Shown here in pieces: positions 1 through 11,100 of a stretch of DNA of 64,000 bases. The stretch is from Sebastes aleutianus (Eukaryota; Chordata; Actinopteri; Perciformes; Sebastidae), in assembly GCA_916700875.1 (NCBI GenBank), contig CAKAKS010000032.1:16607629-16671628 (forward strand). The letters run 5' to 3'. The position numbers and the translations under genes are program-made. The notes beneath the pieces are model-generated. The model made no database searches, was not told the DNA's origin, and saw only the letters and a list, made by a program, of their open reading frames with translations. Within the stretch, counting starts at the first letter, position 1. Every line of letters begins with the position of its first letter.

Positions 1-1005
1 GTATGTGTGTGAAGGAAATAGAAGGCAACCTGAACAAACATTTTGCCATGTAGGAGATGAGCAAGGGATCTAAATCACTGTGTGTTTCATCTGGTACATG
101 ACACCAAGAGAGATGAAAAGAGTAATCACACCCAAAATCTTCTTAACTTGTTGAATAAACCTGTGTGAAGGAGAGAAAAGGAGAGGAGGTCAAGCTTTCA
201 TTCATAATTCGCTGATATGGCACTGTTGGCCTGATGAGTTTTTAAAAATAGTCCACAGCTGTCTCTGGATAGGAGCGATAACACACTCCACGGTCTGCTG
301 ATAGCAATTATAACTTGGGACACCAACATTTTGTTCCATACAAAAAGAGATGTGGTCAGGAACTTTCTTCCAAAATGACCTTCTTTAGTCCTCCTGTATT
401 CTCAGAAATGTGATTTCAGTTTTAACCCAGAGCCACAAACGTGTGTATCGCATGAGTCATACAGATCGGGTGACATCATGTATGTCACTCTCTGAGAGTG
501 TGTGTTTGTGTGTGTGAGTCGGGGGAGTTGTGCATTAGACATGAATGCATGAATCATTGTATCGTTCAGTATACTCGTCTCCAGGGAGCGAACTGCATGG
601 ATTGTCCCTCACAAGCACTACAGTAGCTCAGCATTTTAGTATTATTTTTTTTCCACCTTTGTGATATGGAAAGGCAATTTTACCTCTAGTAGTAAAATAT
701 ATATTGATATGATTTACTACTTTAAACCAAAAAAATTAGCAATTCAGATCGCGTCTTTGTACAGCCGTTGTCTCTCCACGTTTTGTTCTCTTTGTCCTTA
801 CTCTCTTTACTTATCCCTGTTGTCCATGTATTGTAAGTGAATTAATGTTGGGCGTCCAGACATGCAAATGTCCTTCAGACAGAAAGGTCAAAGGTCAAGA
901 TCAGCAGTGTAGTTATTAATCAATACAGAGGTAAAGAGATATGGAAAGATGGTGGCACGGGAGGACAGATAGAAACTGTCTGGCGGTACAAATAAATAAA
1001 AATAC
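1..1005. other. Upstream non-coding DNA
   Basis: AT-rich sequence with stop codons in all frames and short GT-rich stretches (about 499-520). I see no gene, exon or clear repeat boundary here. Confidence 0.5.
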
Positions 1006-1645
1006 TTAAAGGGACTATTTGTAACTTTCAGAATTGCTTGTTAACAGCGACACCTGTGGCCGTGAAGTCAGCGTCGGGCTCGCGCTTGCTCGCTCTAAAT
1101 AGACATGAACGAGCATCGCTCAAAACAGTGAGGCTACACACGTCAGCTGAAACCACAATATCACTCTATAGTTCACCTGCTTGGCAGTAATGCTAGCTGA
1201 CCAGACGAAGGTCTCTCCATGAATCACTGCTGGCTTTTCCTGCCTCAGGCTGAGGCAGGAAAAGCGGATCGGTGCCGGGGCTGAGCAGGAAGAGAAACGT
1301 TACCGTCTCCAACCGGGTGCCGCTGATAACGTTTCTCGCTGCGGAGCCCCGTCACTTCACAATACACGGGAAATCTCTGTTGGTCTGGAGGAGCTGCAGC
1401 AGTTATTTCTGCACAAACGTCCACTGTACATTCACTAGATATTCTCAGAGCTAAACTAACTCTTCTGGAGTGTGGAGTGAGCGCGCGTTCACGTCTAGAA
1501 GTGGAGCGAGACAGCGAGAACGCGCGCACGCTGTGTCAGTGAAGGCAAGCAGGCAGAGGAGGAGAGACTCCAGCCACACACGAGCGCGCATGTGTCCCGA
1601 CCCGGTACATTTATACGCTTAAAAAGTTACAAATAGTCCCTTTAA
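1006..1645. mobile_element. TIR element, family A copy 1 (MITE-like, TTAA-bounded)
   Basis: Starts TTAAAGGGACTATTTGTAA and ends with the inverted form, TTACAAATAGTCCCTTTAA. A second copy with the same ends and shared interior lies at 42574-43248. There is no transposase ORF; the ORFs on both strands are by-products. The interior holds an imperfect inverted repeat around 1277-1350. Ends overlapping TTAA suggest a TTAA-target superfamily such as piggyBac, but the family is not proven. Confidence 0.8.
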
Positions 1646-1661
1646 CATAGAGTAGCTCCCT

Positions 1662-2250
1662 TTAAAGGAATAGTTTGACATTTTGCGAAATATGCTTATT
1701 TGCTTTCTTGCAGAGAGATAGATGAGAAGATTGACTTTCTTGTCTTTACTGTAAATATGAAGCTACCGCTAGCAGCTGGTTAGCTTAGCTTAGCACAAAG
1801 ACAGGAGCACTTCCCAGGAAGTGACTGTGTCCAGACAGCTAAACTACGAATCCTGCTATAGCGGATGCATGACCCGCCTAACTCTTCCTCTGATTGGCTA
1901 GTACTCGCTGCCTTCGTTAGTTGGGTTGGTTAGGTTTAGGCATGAGAAGTGAGATTGGTTAGGGTTAGGGTAAGATTATCATGGTCAACCAATCATAGGC
2001 GTTAGAAGGGCAGATCATGCCTTCGCTATAGTAGAATTCGTAATATCGCGTCCGGCCAGGTAGGTAGATCTTGTCTTTGGACAGAGTCAGACTAGCTATT
2101 TCCAGTCTTAATGCTATGCTAAGATAACCGGCTTCTGGCGGTAGCTTCATATTTACTGCACAAACACAAGAGTGGTATCAACCTTCTCGTCTAACTCTCG
2201 GCAAGAAAGCAAATAAGCGTATTTCCCAAACTGACAAACTATGACTTTAA
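1662..2250. mobile_element. TIR element, family B (long fold-back MITE)
   Basis: Both ends carry long imperfect inverted repeats: TTAAAGGAATAGTTTGACA at the left, and at the right a matching block ending in ACTTTAA. The arms continue through a shared ATTTGCTTTCTTGC motif and then AGCTGGTTAGCTTAGCTTAGC. The interior contains telomere-like GGTTAGGGTTAGGG only as a short stretch. It begins 17 bp after family A copy 1. Related fragments lie at 34790-34862 and 39207-39300. Confidence 0.78.
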
Positions 2251-4630
2251 GTAATAACTTTATTTGATCAAACATAATTTCAGTTCTCTGACAACCACCT
2301 GAGGCATTCAGCTGGTAGGATACTATTGGAAAAGCTCTCCTTAAAGGTGATATAAAAGTGTTTTAATGTTTTGTTTTAATTTTGTGTGTCTTGATGAGTA
2401 TCTGAGTGACTAATGTGGAAACATTACTGGTGTGGACAATGGAGTGTTTGCCCTCCGTCCGCAGAAGTTTAATATTGAGTAATTCAAAGTAAATGAAATT
2501 AGAGAGACTAAGTAACCTCATCTGCTCGATATTACATTTCCTGGAGAGTGTGTGTGTGAGAGTTCATGTGTTTGTTTGTCATTGTGAACCACATAATGTA
2601 GATTGATGAAAACAAGGTTTAATAAAGCTGCTGCAGTTATTGTAATAACATCTTATGTCTTGCACTGCCAGAAGAGTGACTTTGTTGATGTATTGCAGAT
2701 TGAAATATAAGAAGGAAGAAGGGCATTCAATCTTTGATTATTTAAAACATATAACAAAGGGGGATCGTTTAATGTATTTTGATGGGGTTTATTTATATAT
2801 TGATTTATGAAAGGTTTTTATGAATTTCACTTCAGAAATTGCATTAAATTAGACCAAACAATGCATCTTTGTCTCTCTAGGACCATTGAAAAAAACAAAA
2901 GAGAGCTTGTTGAGGATCAAATTCAGCCTCCAGGCCTTGTTTCGGATTGTCCCATTTTACCAGTTAACCAGTACAAAGTAAGGTTGGTGATCAATCAGGC
3001 CATTTCCCACTGAGTATCTGTGCATCCCTTTGACTCCGCGTGTCCTCTCAGACGGCCATAAACAGATGTGTCTGCAGGGAGAGCGTTGGGTCATGGAGGA
3101 GGGGCGGCTGAAAGAGAAAGAGGTTAATAAATGACGAGAGATTTATGGATGCTGCGGTCGTAAAGCTGATTGGCTGTGACATTGTGAGCGATGCATGCAA
3201 CATATGACATGCACACATCAGTTAGCATACACATAAATGATATGCTTGTGTTTAACTGTGTTTAAGTGTTGTTTGTCAGTTCCTATATACAGATGACAAC
3301 TCAGCACCGTGCGATGGGAGCGTCAGCTTTGAGCTCTTCAGTAATCTGTCTGCGTTTTCACTCAGAGAACCAGAGGACCTATTGATGATCTGTCCACAAC
3401 ACACACTTCTCTCTGATTTACCCCCCCCACACACACACACACACACACACACCTATTCAGTGTAACAGTAAGAGGAGAAGGAGACATCAAGGAGAAAGAC
3501 AGAGAGCTGTGGTCAGATGAGTAAGCAGAGTTCTGCTCCTGACTCGCAGGGAACAAAATCTATCCCACAATTCACCGCTGAGGGTCACTCAGTCCTGGTG
3601 TTGTCATGGTAATAAGAATTTAATAGCCCAGACTTTCTAATGTCTATGTTTTTCAGTGTGTGTTTCAATGCATGTGCGAGTGTGTGTTCCTACATGTGAA
3701 TGTCAGATGAGTTGGGTCGATGGCTTTTAGGCATGTAATCACAGGCAGCAGCAACACCCCCCTCTGCACTCCGGGGATTTTTCTGTGCAGATTTGTGTCT
3801 GTTGCATTTGAAAGTTATTGACTTCCATTTAGATTCAGATGTTTAGAGCGTTTGTTTCATACATCCTGGAGGACAGTCAGGAGGGGTTTAGTGCAGACAA
3901 TATGGAGTGTAATAGAAGGTTTAGCCAATGTAGCTACACTGGTCCGATGAAATAATGACCACGCATCATACAGATGTCTTTTGAAGTTTTCTTTTATCGC
4001 TTTCTTTTTTCTTCAGCGAAAACACATAAAGAAAATAAAAGACCTAAAGGTTTCAATAACACATTTCTCAGTCATTTTAAAGTCTCTCAAGCTAGCATCT
4101 GTTGGTAAACAGGCCCAAACAGGTTAGCACAACAGAAATCAAATAAAATTACTGAAAATCTATCACATTGTCCATGTAAAGGCACGTCAACAAACATTAT
4201 ACACAAATATAAAACAAAATGAAAGGCAATTATGCAGAATAATTTTGGGGCTGCACGTCTTTCCTCTGCATCCATGTTGGTTCTTACCCATAATGCCACA
4301 GTTGTACACTTAACTCTGGTCATGTGACCAGTTACACTCTTACATCAAATAAACCGTACATAAAGAGCACTACATTTAACCAAACATTATTTTAAGGTGA
4401 TACATTTTAGACACATTTTCAACCAATGTTTCCTTTTTAACATCTTATTTATTACATTTTTAATTATTTTTATTGACTGTATGAACTCAAATAATTATCA
4501 GTTTATGACAGAAAATATGAAATAAACATCTCACTGAAACATGTCTCTGAGACACTTACAGACAATATTTGGTTTTGTAAAATCAATAAAGCATGTCTTT
4601 ATGTTATTGGTAGTGGTACTTAACACTAGA
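2251..4630. other. Upstream non-coding DNA with a CA microsatellite
   Basis: No supported gene. Contains a C8 run followed by (CA)n at 3421-3452. The rest is AT-rich unique-looking sequence with only short random ORFs. Confidence 0.5.
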
Positions 4631-4950
4631 GGCTACTACTAACAATTACTTTCATTATCCATTATCCATTTTTTGATAGATAGATTAAATCTCTTAGTCC
4701 ACAAAATGTCAGAAAATAGTCAAAATGTCTATTACAGGTTCCCATACCAGGGAACATCTTCAAATGTCTTGTTTTGTCCAAATACAACCAAAATTATTAT
4801 CAGTTTACTATATAAAATAAGAAACAAATCCTCATTCTGTATTTCAGAAGCTGGAACCAGATAGTTTTCGCTTGGTAAATTACTTAATTGATTAAACGAT
4901 TATTAAAATAATCAACTAATTGATGAATCAAGTAATCGTTTCAGCTCTAC
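4631..4950 (+). mobile_element. hAT-like MITE, 'CTGCAACTAACGATTA' family, copy 1
   Basis: Shares a block with copies at 15622-15965, 27224-27578, 40601-40920 and 43249-43538: ends rich in ATTAATCG, inner text around AAAATGTCAGAAAATAG, TCAAATGTCTTGTTTTGTCC and AAGCTGGAACCAGA, and a GTTTCAGCTCTA end. No coding capacity. Assignment to hAT is from general familiarity with such fish repeats. Confidence 0.7.
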
Positions 4951-6784
4951 TTAACGCTGTCTGTACTGTTCCGGTGTGATAAACCGCCCTCATTACTTTA
5001 AAACAAATGCTTAAAATAAACACAGCCAACCTTGTATCTGCTTCCAGATTTTGGTGCATTTGGGATTTTGTTGTTATATATCATGAATGGTTTATACAGT
5101 AGTTTTTATTTGACAATTCATATTGAAAAGACACTTACTTACACCTTTGAAAATGGTGAAAAGACAGTTAAAAGAAAATCAAGGATAATACAAATAGTCC
5201 CAGGATTTATTTCCATTGTGGTCCTTGTTGTAGTTTAATATAAAAAGTAAATGCCCAGTCTATTCAAAATATCCCATTACAGGCAGAATATGAATCTCCA
5301 CTTTTCTCACAAAATGGCCAATGATGTCAGTGACCTTCAGAGCGGGGCTTCATTAAATTTGAAAAGAAACACTTCTGAGAAAACAATAGAGATGATCAGA
5401 GAGTCCATTATGATTCGTAAGCACCGCTACAGGCCGACTAATCGGGCTGACGATGCTGTAACCTCTGTTAGTCCTGTGTCAACAAACGGCTTCTCGTACC
5501 TGAATCCACAACTACAATATAACATTGGCAATAGTTTTTAGTGCATGTGTGATGAATATTTACAATTGTTTGTGTGTCTGCATCCATAAAGGGCTGTATG
5601 ACCCAAACTAGTTAGTTTATTGTGTCACTGTGACAATGCTGACTAAATTATTTGGAGATCTCATGGTGGGTTTGGTTCTGTTAATGGAGCAATTTTACTG
5701 GTTTATGTTTATACACTACTCCTCCACTTTAACAGCCTTTCTTACAGGTTCACTATGTTCTCCCTTAAAGCCACTTTATATTAAAGATTATAAAGCTCAG
5801 GTCTCATTTCCTGAGTGTTTGTGTGTGTTTGCATATGTGTGTGTACCCCAAAAGACACACACACACACACACACACTTCTAACATAAAGGGGGGCCCTGT
5901 TGTTGGGGCTATAGCTTTTGAACCGTCTCCCTGATGAAGATGGAAGGCACAGTTAAATAATACTTCCAGGCATGCATACAGGAGGCCCCCCTCTCTATAC
6001 CTCCAAGGCTCCAGAGGGAACAGGCTGAGCCTCACAATACTTTACCCCAAAGAGGCCTCCGCCCGCTGGGCTCCTGATGGCTGCACCTGGCCCCCGCAGC
6101 TCGGCCTTCTGAAGAGGAGAATAAAACCACACACGCTCCACATCCCATAAACCAGCTGTCTATCCATTTCTACCTCATTCATACACACTGGTGTCTTTGG
6201 GGACATTGTGTGTTATCATACTAGATTTTGGGGTGTTTTTCCCCCCGCTGTTCTGGTTCTGTGTGCATATATGTGTGTGTGTGAGATATCATTTTTCACC
6301 CTACAGGGGCTCTGACTAACCCTGTAATCAAGCCTCCTCTTCCTCCTCCTCCTCCTCCTATGCAACGAAGGCTTTTCAGGAAAGATCATACAGAAATATT
6401 AACTCTTTCTCTCTTTGTGTGATTCTTGATACACATTAGAGTGAATACTTCTGACAGCTCTTGCCTCATGGCTAATTTAGACATCATTTCAGTCAGTTAT
6501 AGGAGGATTTCTTCTTCTGTGTTGTTACGTATTCATATCCACTCAATGCCAGCTTGTCAAAATTCATTATTTTATCCTTCAACAATAATTTCTACATGTA
6601 AAAGTATAGGCACATATGGGACATAATTGCTGTACCACTTTATGATAAGTCACCCCTACGGGTTTATAAGTTGTAATTGGTTTACTGTCAAGGAATGGTT
6701 CATAATAATGCAGGTCTGCAGTTGTAAGAGTTAATAATTTGTTAATGTAGTTTGGTCCAGGTGCTCTGCTGCTCTTTTACAGAA
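4951..6784. other. Upstream non-coding DNA
   Basis: No supported gene. A (CA)n tract sits at about 5854-5877 and a (CTC)n stretch at about 6336-6360. The ORFs of 60-96 codons here show no recognisable domain or codon signature. Confidence 0.45.
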
Positions 6785-6960
6785 GGTCAGAGGTCAAACA
6801 ATCCAACTTTCGCAGACAGAACCTGGACTCATCACTGAACATGACATTCCCCCACATGTTCAGGTTCCATTGTCTGTGTTGTCGACACCAGCGCAGACGG
6901 GCCTGACGTTGAAGGGCAGTCATTGCAGGCTTCCTGGTAGCCTTATGAGAATACACTGTT
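6785..6960 (-). pseudogene. Tc1-like (Tc1/mariner) transposase relic
   Basis: The reverse strand translates to a fragment containing LQRQARLRWCRQH followed by WGNVMFSDESRFCL. This is the stretch around the second catalytic Asp (SDES) of Tc1-type DDE transposases. Only about 55 residues remain, with no start, no first or third catalytic region, and no flanking TIRs that I could find. It is a dead fragment. Confidence 0.82.
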
Positions 6961-7502
6961 TACCATTGGCAGAGCATTTTGGCAAATTTTCCTTGGGTGC
7001 TACCCACATAATCAGCTGTGCTGCTCATCCCACAAATGCATGATCCTTACAAGTGGGACATCATTGTGAAGGTAAATAAACAGGCTTTCCAACCATGTAA
7101 AATACAATGCCAGTTAGCATTGTAACAACAGAGAAATAATCGACCAAACACAAGTATCTGAACTTTTCCCCCCCAGTTTATTATAATAATGAAAACAACT
7201 TTTAAGAAAGTTGAGAGATATAGGTCTACATTCCTAATTTTCTTTTTCCATCAATTCTCCCTCCCCCCTTTTTATCCGGAAAGAATTACTGCTGTAATCC
7301 AACATGCTGGTGCTGTTGATGGACAATCTGGTTCATTTCAGGATCAACACCTGTAATTGGGCCAAGTGGGACAGACAGAGGCTCTCAGAGACAACACAAC
7401 AACTGAAAATCCAGATGTTGACCACAACAACAAAACTTCAAACCTACCACTCTATATCTGCCCTGTGTGCATGTGTGCGTGTACGTGTGCGTGTGTGCGT
7501 GT

Positions 7503-7504
<2 letters not shown>

Positions 7505-7562
<58 letters not shown>
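7505..7562. repeat. (GT)n microsatellite upstream of the promoter
   Basis: Near-perfect GT dinucleotide run preceded by degenerate GTGCGTGTACGTG units from about 7466. It lies about 600 bp upstream of the myosin start codon. Confidence 0.95.
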
Positions 7563-7565
<3 letters not shown>

Positions 7566-7679
7566 TATTGGAGGAGGCTGTGTCTGCACCGCCCCGTCGG
7601 TGTGTGAGGTGGGCAGCGTCAAGCTCACTCTGATCCCGGACTGGTGCTCTCTCTCTCAACCCCACGCACTATACTCACA

Positions 7680-7777
7680 ACCTCATACACACACACACGC
7701 ACACACATTCATCCACACACACACGCAGACACACACACACATGCACACGCATCCACACACACACACACGCATGCACT
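7680..7777. repeat. (CA)n-rich compound microsatellite
   Basis: CA repeats broken by CG, TCC and TG units. Together with the GT run at 7505-7562 this gives opposite-strand GT and CA tracts about 120 bp apart, able to pair as a loose hairpin. Confidence 0.9.
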
Positions 7778-7946
7778 GAACACAGAAACGAGGCAGGCCG
7801 CTTCAATTAGCGCTCCTGCGACGGATCCCCGGTGTGGACATTTCTACTGTTCCATTGGATTCTCTCTCATGTAGCTCATTTTTGCGCATAGAGCACCGGG
7901 ACGCTGCTGAGGTGTGTTTGAACCAAATTGAGCTTCATTTTCGGAG

Positions 7947-7967
7947 ATGAAGACAACCGCTCGGTGA
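7947..7967 (+). other. Short upstream ORF (6 codons)
   Basis: ATG at 7947 opens a six-codon frame that ends at TGA 7965-7967, directly before another ATG at 7968. It matters only if transcription begins upstream of it. Confidence 0.35.
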
Positions 7968-8153
7968 ATGGGAAACACCAACACGGTGGAGGCACTGCTA
8001 CCTTTCCCCCATCCCGACACACACAAGCTCACCCTTCTGTTGGACACATTTGCGCAGCAGCAGCAGCAGCCGAGGAGGAGGAGACCGGAGACCGGAGACC
8101 GGAGCCGGTGTCTGCCGGTAGCGCGTCGTCTGGGAGGAGTAGTGGAGGAGTAG
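7968..8153 (+). other. Upstream ORF (61 codons) ending 6 nt before the main ATG
   Basis: ATG-initiated frame, including a Gln run from the CAG repeat, that stops at 8153; the myosin ATG is at 8160. No domain is recognisable. If the leader begins upstream of 7968 this could act as a translational brake on the main frame. Coding function for the peptide is not supported. Confidence 0.35.
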
Positions 8154-8159
8154 TGGAGG

Positions 8160-8180
8160 ATGGAGGCGTTTTTCACAGAG
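8160..8180 (+). CDS. myo10: myosin-X exon 1 (residues 1-7)
   Basis: Encodes MEAFFTE, the conserved start of class X motors, in strong Kozak context (GGAGG before ATG, G at +4). Donor is GAG|gtaagc, phase 0. The short first coding exon followed by a very long intron is typical of this gene. Confidence 0.93.
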
Positions 8181-11100
8181 GTAAGCAAATGGGAGAATGT
8201 GTGTCACTGTTATCGAGCTAAACATTGGTGTCATATTAAGCCTTGCACGGTGTGATACAGAGTCCTTTTGCACCGAAGCACCGGCCTGTGGTGGGAGATG
8301 ATTTTTGCAGGTGTTTGCTTTCCGTCGACTAAACCCAAAGGGAATAATAGGCCTGTGCATTAACTGCAATGCATGTCGATTAAAATAAACTAAACATGTT
8401 TTATTATCACTGCATCAGAGCATCATGCATAGGGCCTGGCTGCTGCTGCTGCTCGGTGGATTCATTCATTCAGAGCAGAGCTGCAGATAAATTGGCCAAA
8501 CTGAGAGCTGACATGGGCTTTTGCATCCATAAGGCTTCCTCTCGGATTAAAGCCAATCTGTTAACGGAGGGTACACCGTGTTGACCCACAGCAACAGCCC
8601 TCCCACACCATGTAGTAGTGCTGTTCAGTGCAATGTGGATGGGATGGAGCAGGGATGGATCCATGGGTGGGTATATGGGTCGGTGCATGGTGGGGATTGA
8701 GAAGGAGGGCGAAGAAAAAGGAGGGATATTTGTGTGTGGAAGGTGAGACAAATGGTTATAACAACTGGTATTGCATATAAACCAGTGGTTATTCATTCAT
8801 TCATTCATTCCTCTACTGCCTGCTGATGCTTTCACCTACAGCATCCTGGGATTGATCTGACAAACCATCCTCATGCTTGTAAAACCAAGCCTGCATGTAT
8901 TTTCCATTCAGATCAAGCTGATTTACCTCTCATGTTTCTATACATTTCCATTACATCTTCCCTCCATTTGTTGTACACTGTCACCCTCCTCAGGAGATGC
9001 AAGCCTCGCTTACCTCTTCCCCCCACCTCCCTTCATTTCATTTGTGTTTTGGTCCACACACACACACCGTTCAATGGCATCCACGTCCACACAATCTCAT
9101 GAAACGCCGTCTCGTCCGCTGACTTTGATGCCAATATCTGTCCTCTCCAAGCTACTTATCGTTATCTGTTATCTGTATCCTTATCTGTTAACAGAGGGTA
9201 TACACCGTGTTGACCCACAGCAACAGCCCTCCCACACCATGTAGTGGGCTGTTCAGTGGGCTGTGGATGGGATGGAGCAGGGTCCATCCATGGGTGGGTA
9301 TATGGGTCGGTACACGGTGGGGATTGAGAAGGGGCTGAAGAAAAAGGAGGGATATTTGTGTGTGTGGATGGAACAGGCAAGGTGAGACAAATGATAATAA
9401 CAACTGGTATTGAATATAAACCAGTGTTTTTTTATTTTTTTATTTTATTATTTAAGGTTAAAGGAATACATACACATACTTGTAAAGGGACATACAGACA
9501 GCAGCAACAACATATATAAAACAAAAAAAAGAAACATAAGAAAAAGAAAAGAAAAAAAAGTATTACCCGTTGTAATAATGCAGTATTAAGAGATCATATT
9601 AATATACATACATATTCATATACATATACATACAACCAACCTCATATATAGATATATATACATACAGTATATACATATGTCTATATCCACACGCGCATTC
9701 ATATACTGTACATATCCACTTAGACACATTCGCTTACACAATTATCTATTCTATTTTACAGACAAAAAAAAAGGACATATTTACATCCCTTTAGTTGACC
9801 TTTATCAACATTATTTATTTATTAATTTTGTTTAACTCCAATCCTCACCCTGACTCAAAGTATCCCACACACGTTAAAAAATGATATTCTGCTCTTTATT
9901 TCTATTAACATCCCTCTCAAGAACCCACTGATGTTTCAAAAACATTTTGAAACGTTCAGTGTTTAACTGCTGTCTTTTTATGGCTTTAAATATAAATGCT
10001 TTCTCCATCATAATGATGATGTTGTTCAGGTCTTTTCCTTTTTCATGATCCCTTAAATCACCAAACAAAAACCAATGGTTATTCATTAATTCATTCATTC
10101 CTCTACCGCCTGCTGATGCTTCCACCTCCAGCATCCTGGGATTTATCTGACAAACCATCCTCATGCTTGTAAAACCAAGCCTGCATGTGTTTTCCATTCA
10201 GATCAAGAGTGGTGTCCAAGCAATTTACCTCTCGTGTTTCTATATATTTCCATTCCATCTTCCCTCCATTCGTTGTACACTGTCACCCTCCTCATGAGAT
10301 GCAAGCCTCGCTTACCTCTTCCTCCCACCTCCCTCATTTCATTTGTGTTTTGGTCCACACACACACCGCTCAATGGCATCCACGTCCACACAATGTCACG
10401 AAACGCCGTCTCGTCTGCTGACTTTGATGCCAATGTCTGTCCTCTCCAAGCTACTTATCGTCCCCCCCTCTTAAGTTAATCTGATATGGGTTTAAATGTC
10501 TCCCACATTGGCGGTGATGTCATGCCATTTAGTGGTATGTGTGTGAGTGGTGGTGTGGGTATATATGTGGGCCACTGGTGTCCTTCATTGTCTTGCTGTT
10601 GCTGGGAAAAACAGATGTATATGAGCTATTGAATCCTGATAATAATGTGTCATATTAACTTGATCATACAGCAACAGCTATAACCATCACTCCTGCTCCA
10701 TTTCCCATCAGTCTGTTTGTAATATATTGATCATCATAGCATTGATTCACAGACCACCCCATCACCAACCCTGCAGCCCCACGCAGCACCGACTCTGAAA
10801 GCCTGAAAATGGAGTAACTTATTGAGTTATGATGTTCAGGCGTGCAGTCCTGCATAAACTGCATGTATCTGATACTCAGAAACATGACTTCATGCATTCG
10901 TAGGGCGCTGAGTAATCAATCCTCTCGGGAGGTGTCTGCCCACTTAGTTTCATTCCTCTCCATCCCTCAATCTTACTGTATATCCTTGCATGCGTTCCTC
11001 CACTTGTCTGTATCCCTTAAAACCAGAGAGTGAACAGCTGACCTCCCTCTCTCTCTCTCTCTCTCAACCCAGGCAGAAAACATGATAGCTGGCCGACCAG

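Larger units (their letters stand above)
7800..8159 (+). promoter_or_regulatory. myo10: Likely promoter and 5' leader of the myosin-X gene
   Basis: Region between the CA tract and the start codon. It is richer in G+C and CpG than its surroundings near the start (CCGGAGA units around 8080-8105; GCGCGTCGTC around 8120). An inverted CCAAT box (ATTGG) is seen at 7854-7858 and no TATA box is clear. A (CAG)n stretch sits at about 8055-8069. The transcription start cannot be read from sequence, so the split into promoter and leader is inferred. Confidence 0.5.

Noticed and set aside
1245..1529. 94-codon minus-strand ORF, with a related one at 42860-43192
   Set aside because: Similarity between the two comes from both lying in copies of the family A MITE; this is repeat DNA, not a conserved gene.
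1929..1976. TTAGGG-like repeats suggesting telomeric DNA
   Set aside because: Only two to three imperfect units (GGTTAGGGTTAGGG) inside a MITE; no array.
5251..5541. 96-codon plus-strand ORF that might be an upstream gene
   Set aside because: Codon use and composition look random, there is no recognisable domain and no splice-site pattern around it.
7304..7779. Frames of 109-140 codons just upstream of the promoter
   Set aside because: They consist of Cys-Val or His-Thr dipeptide runs from GT and CA microsatellites.
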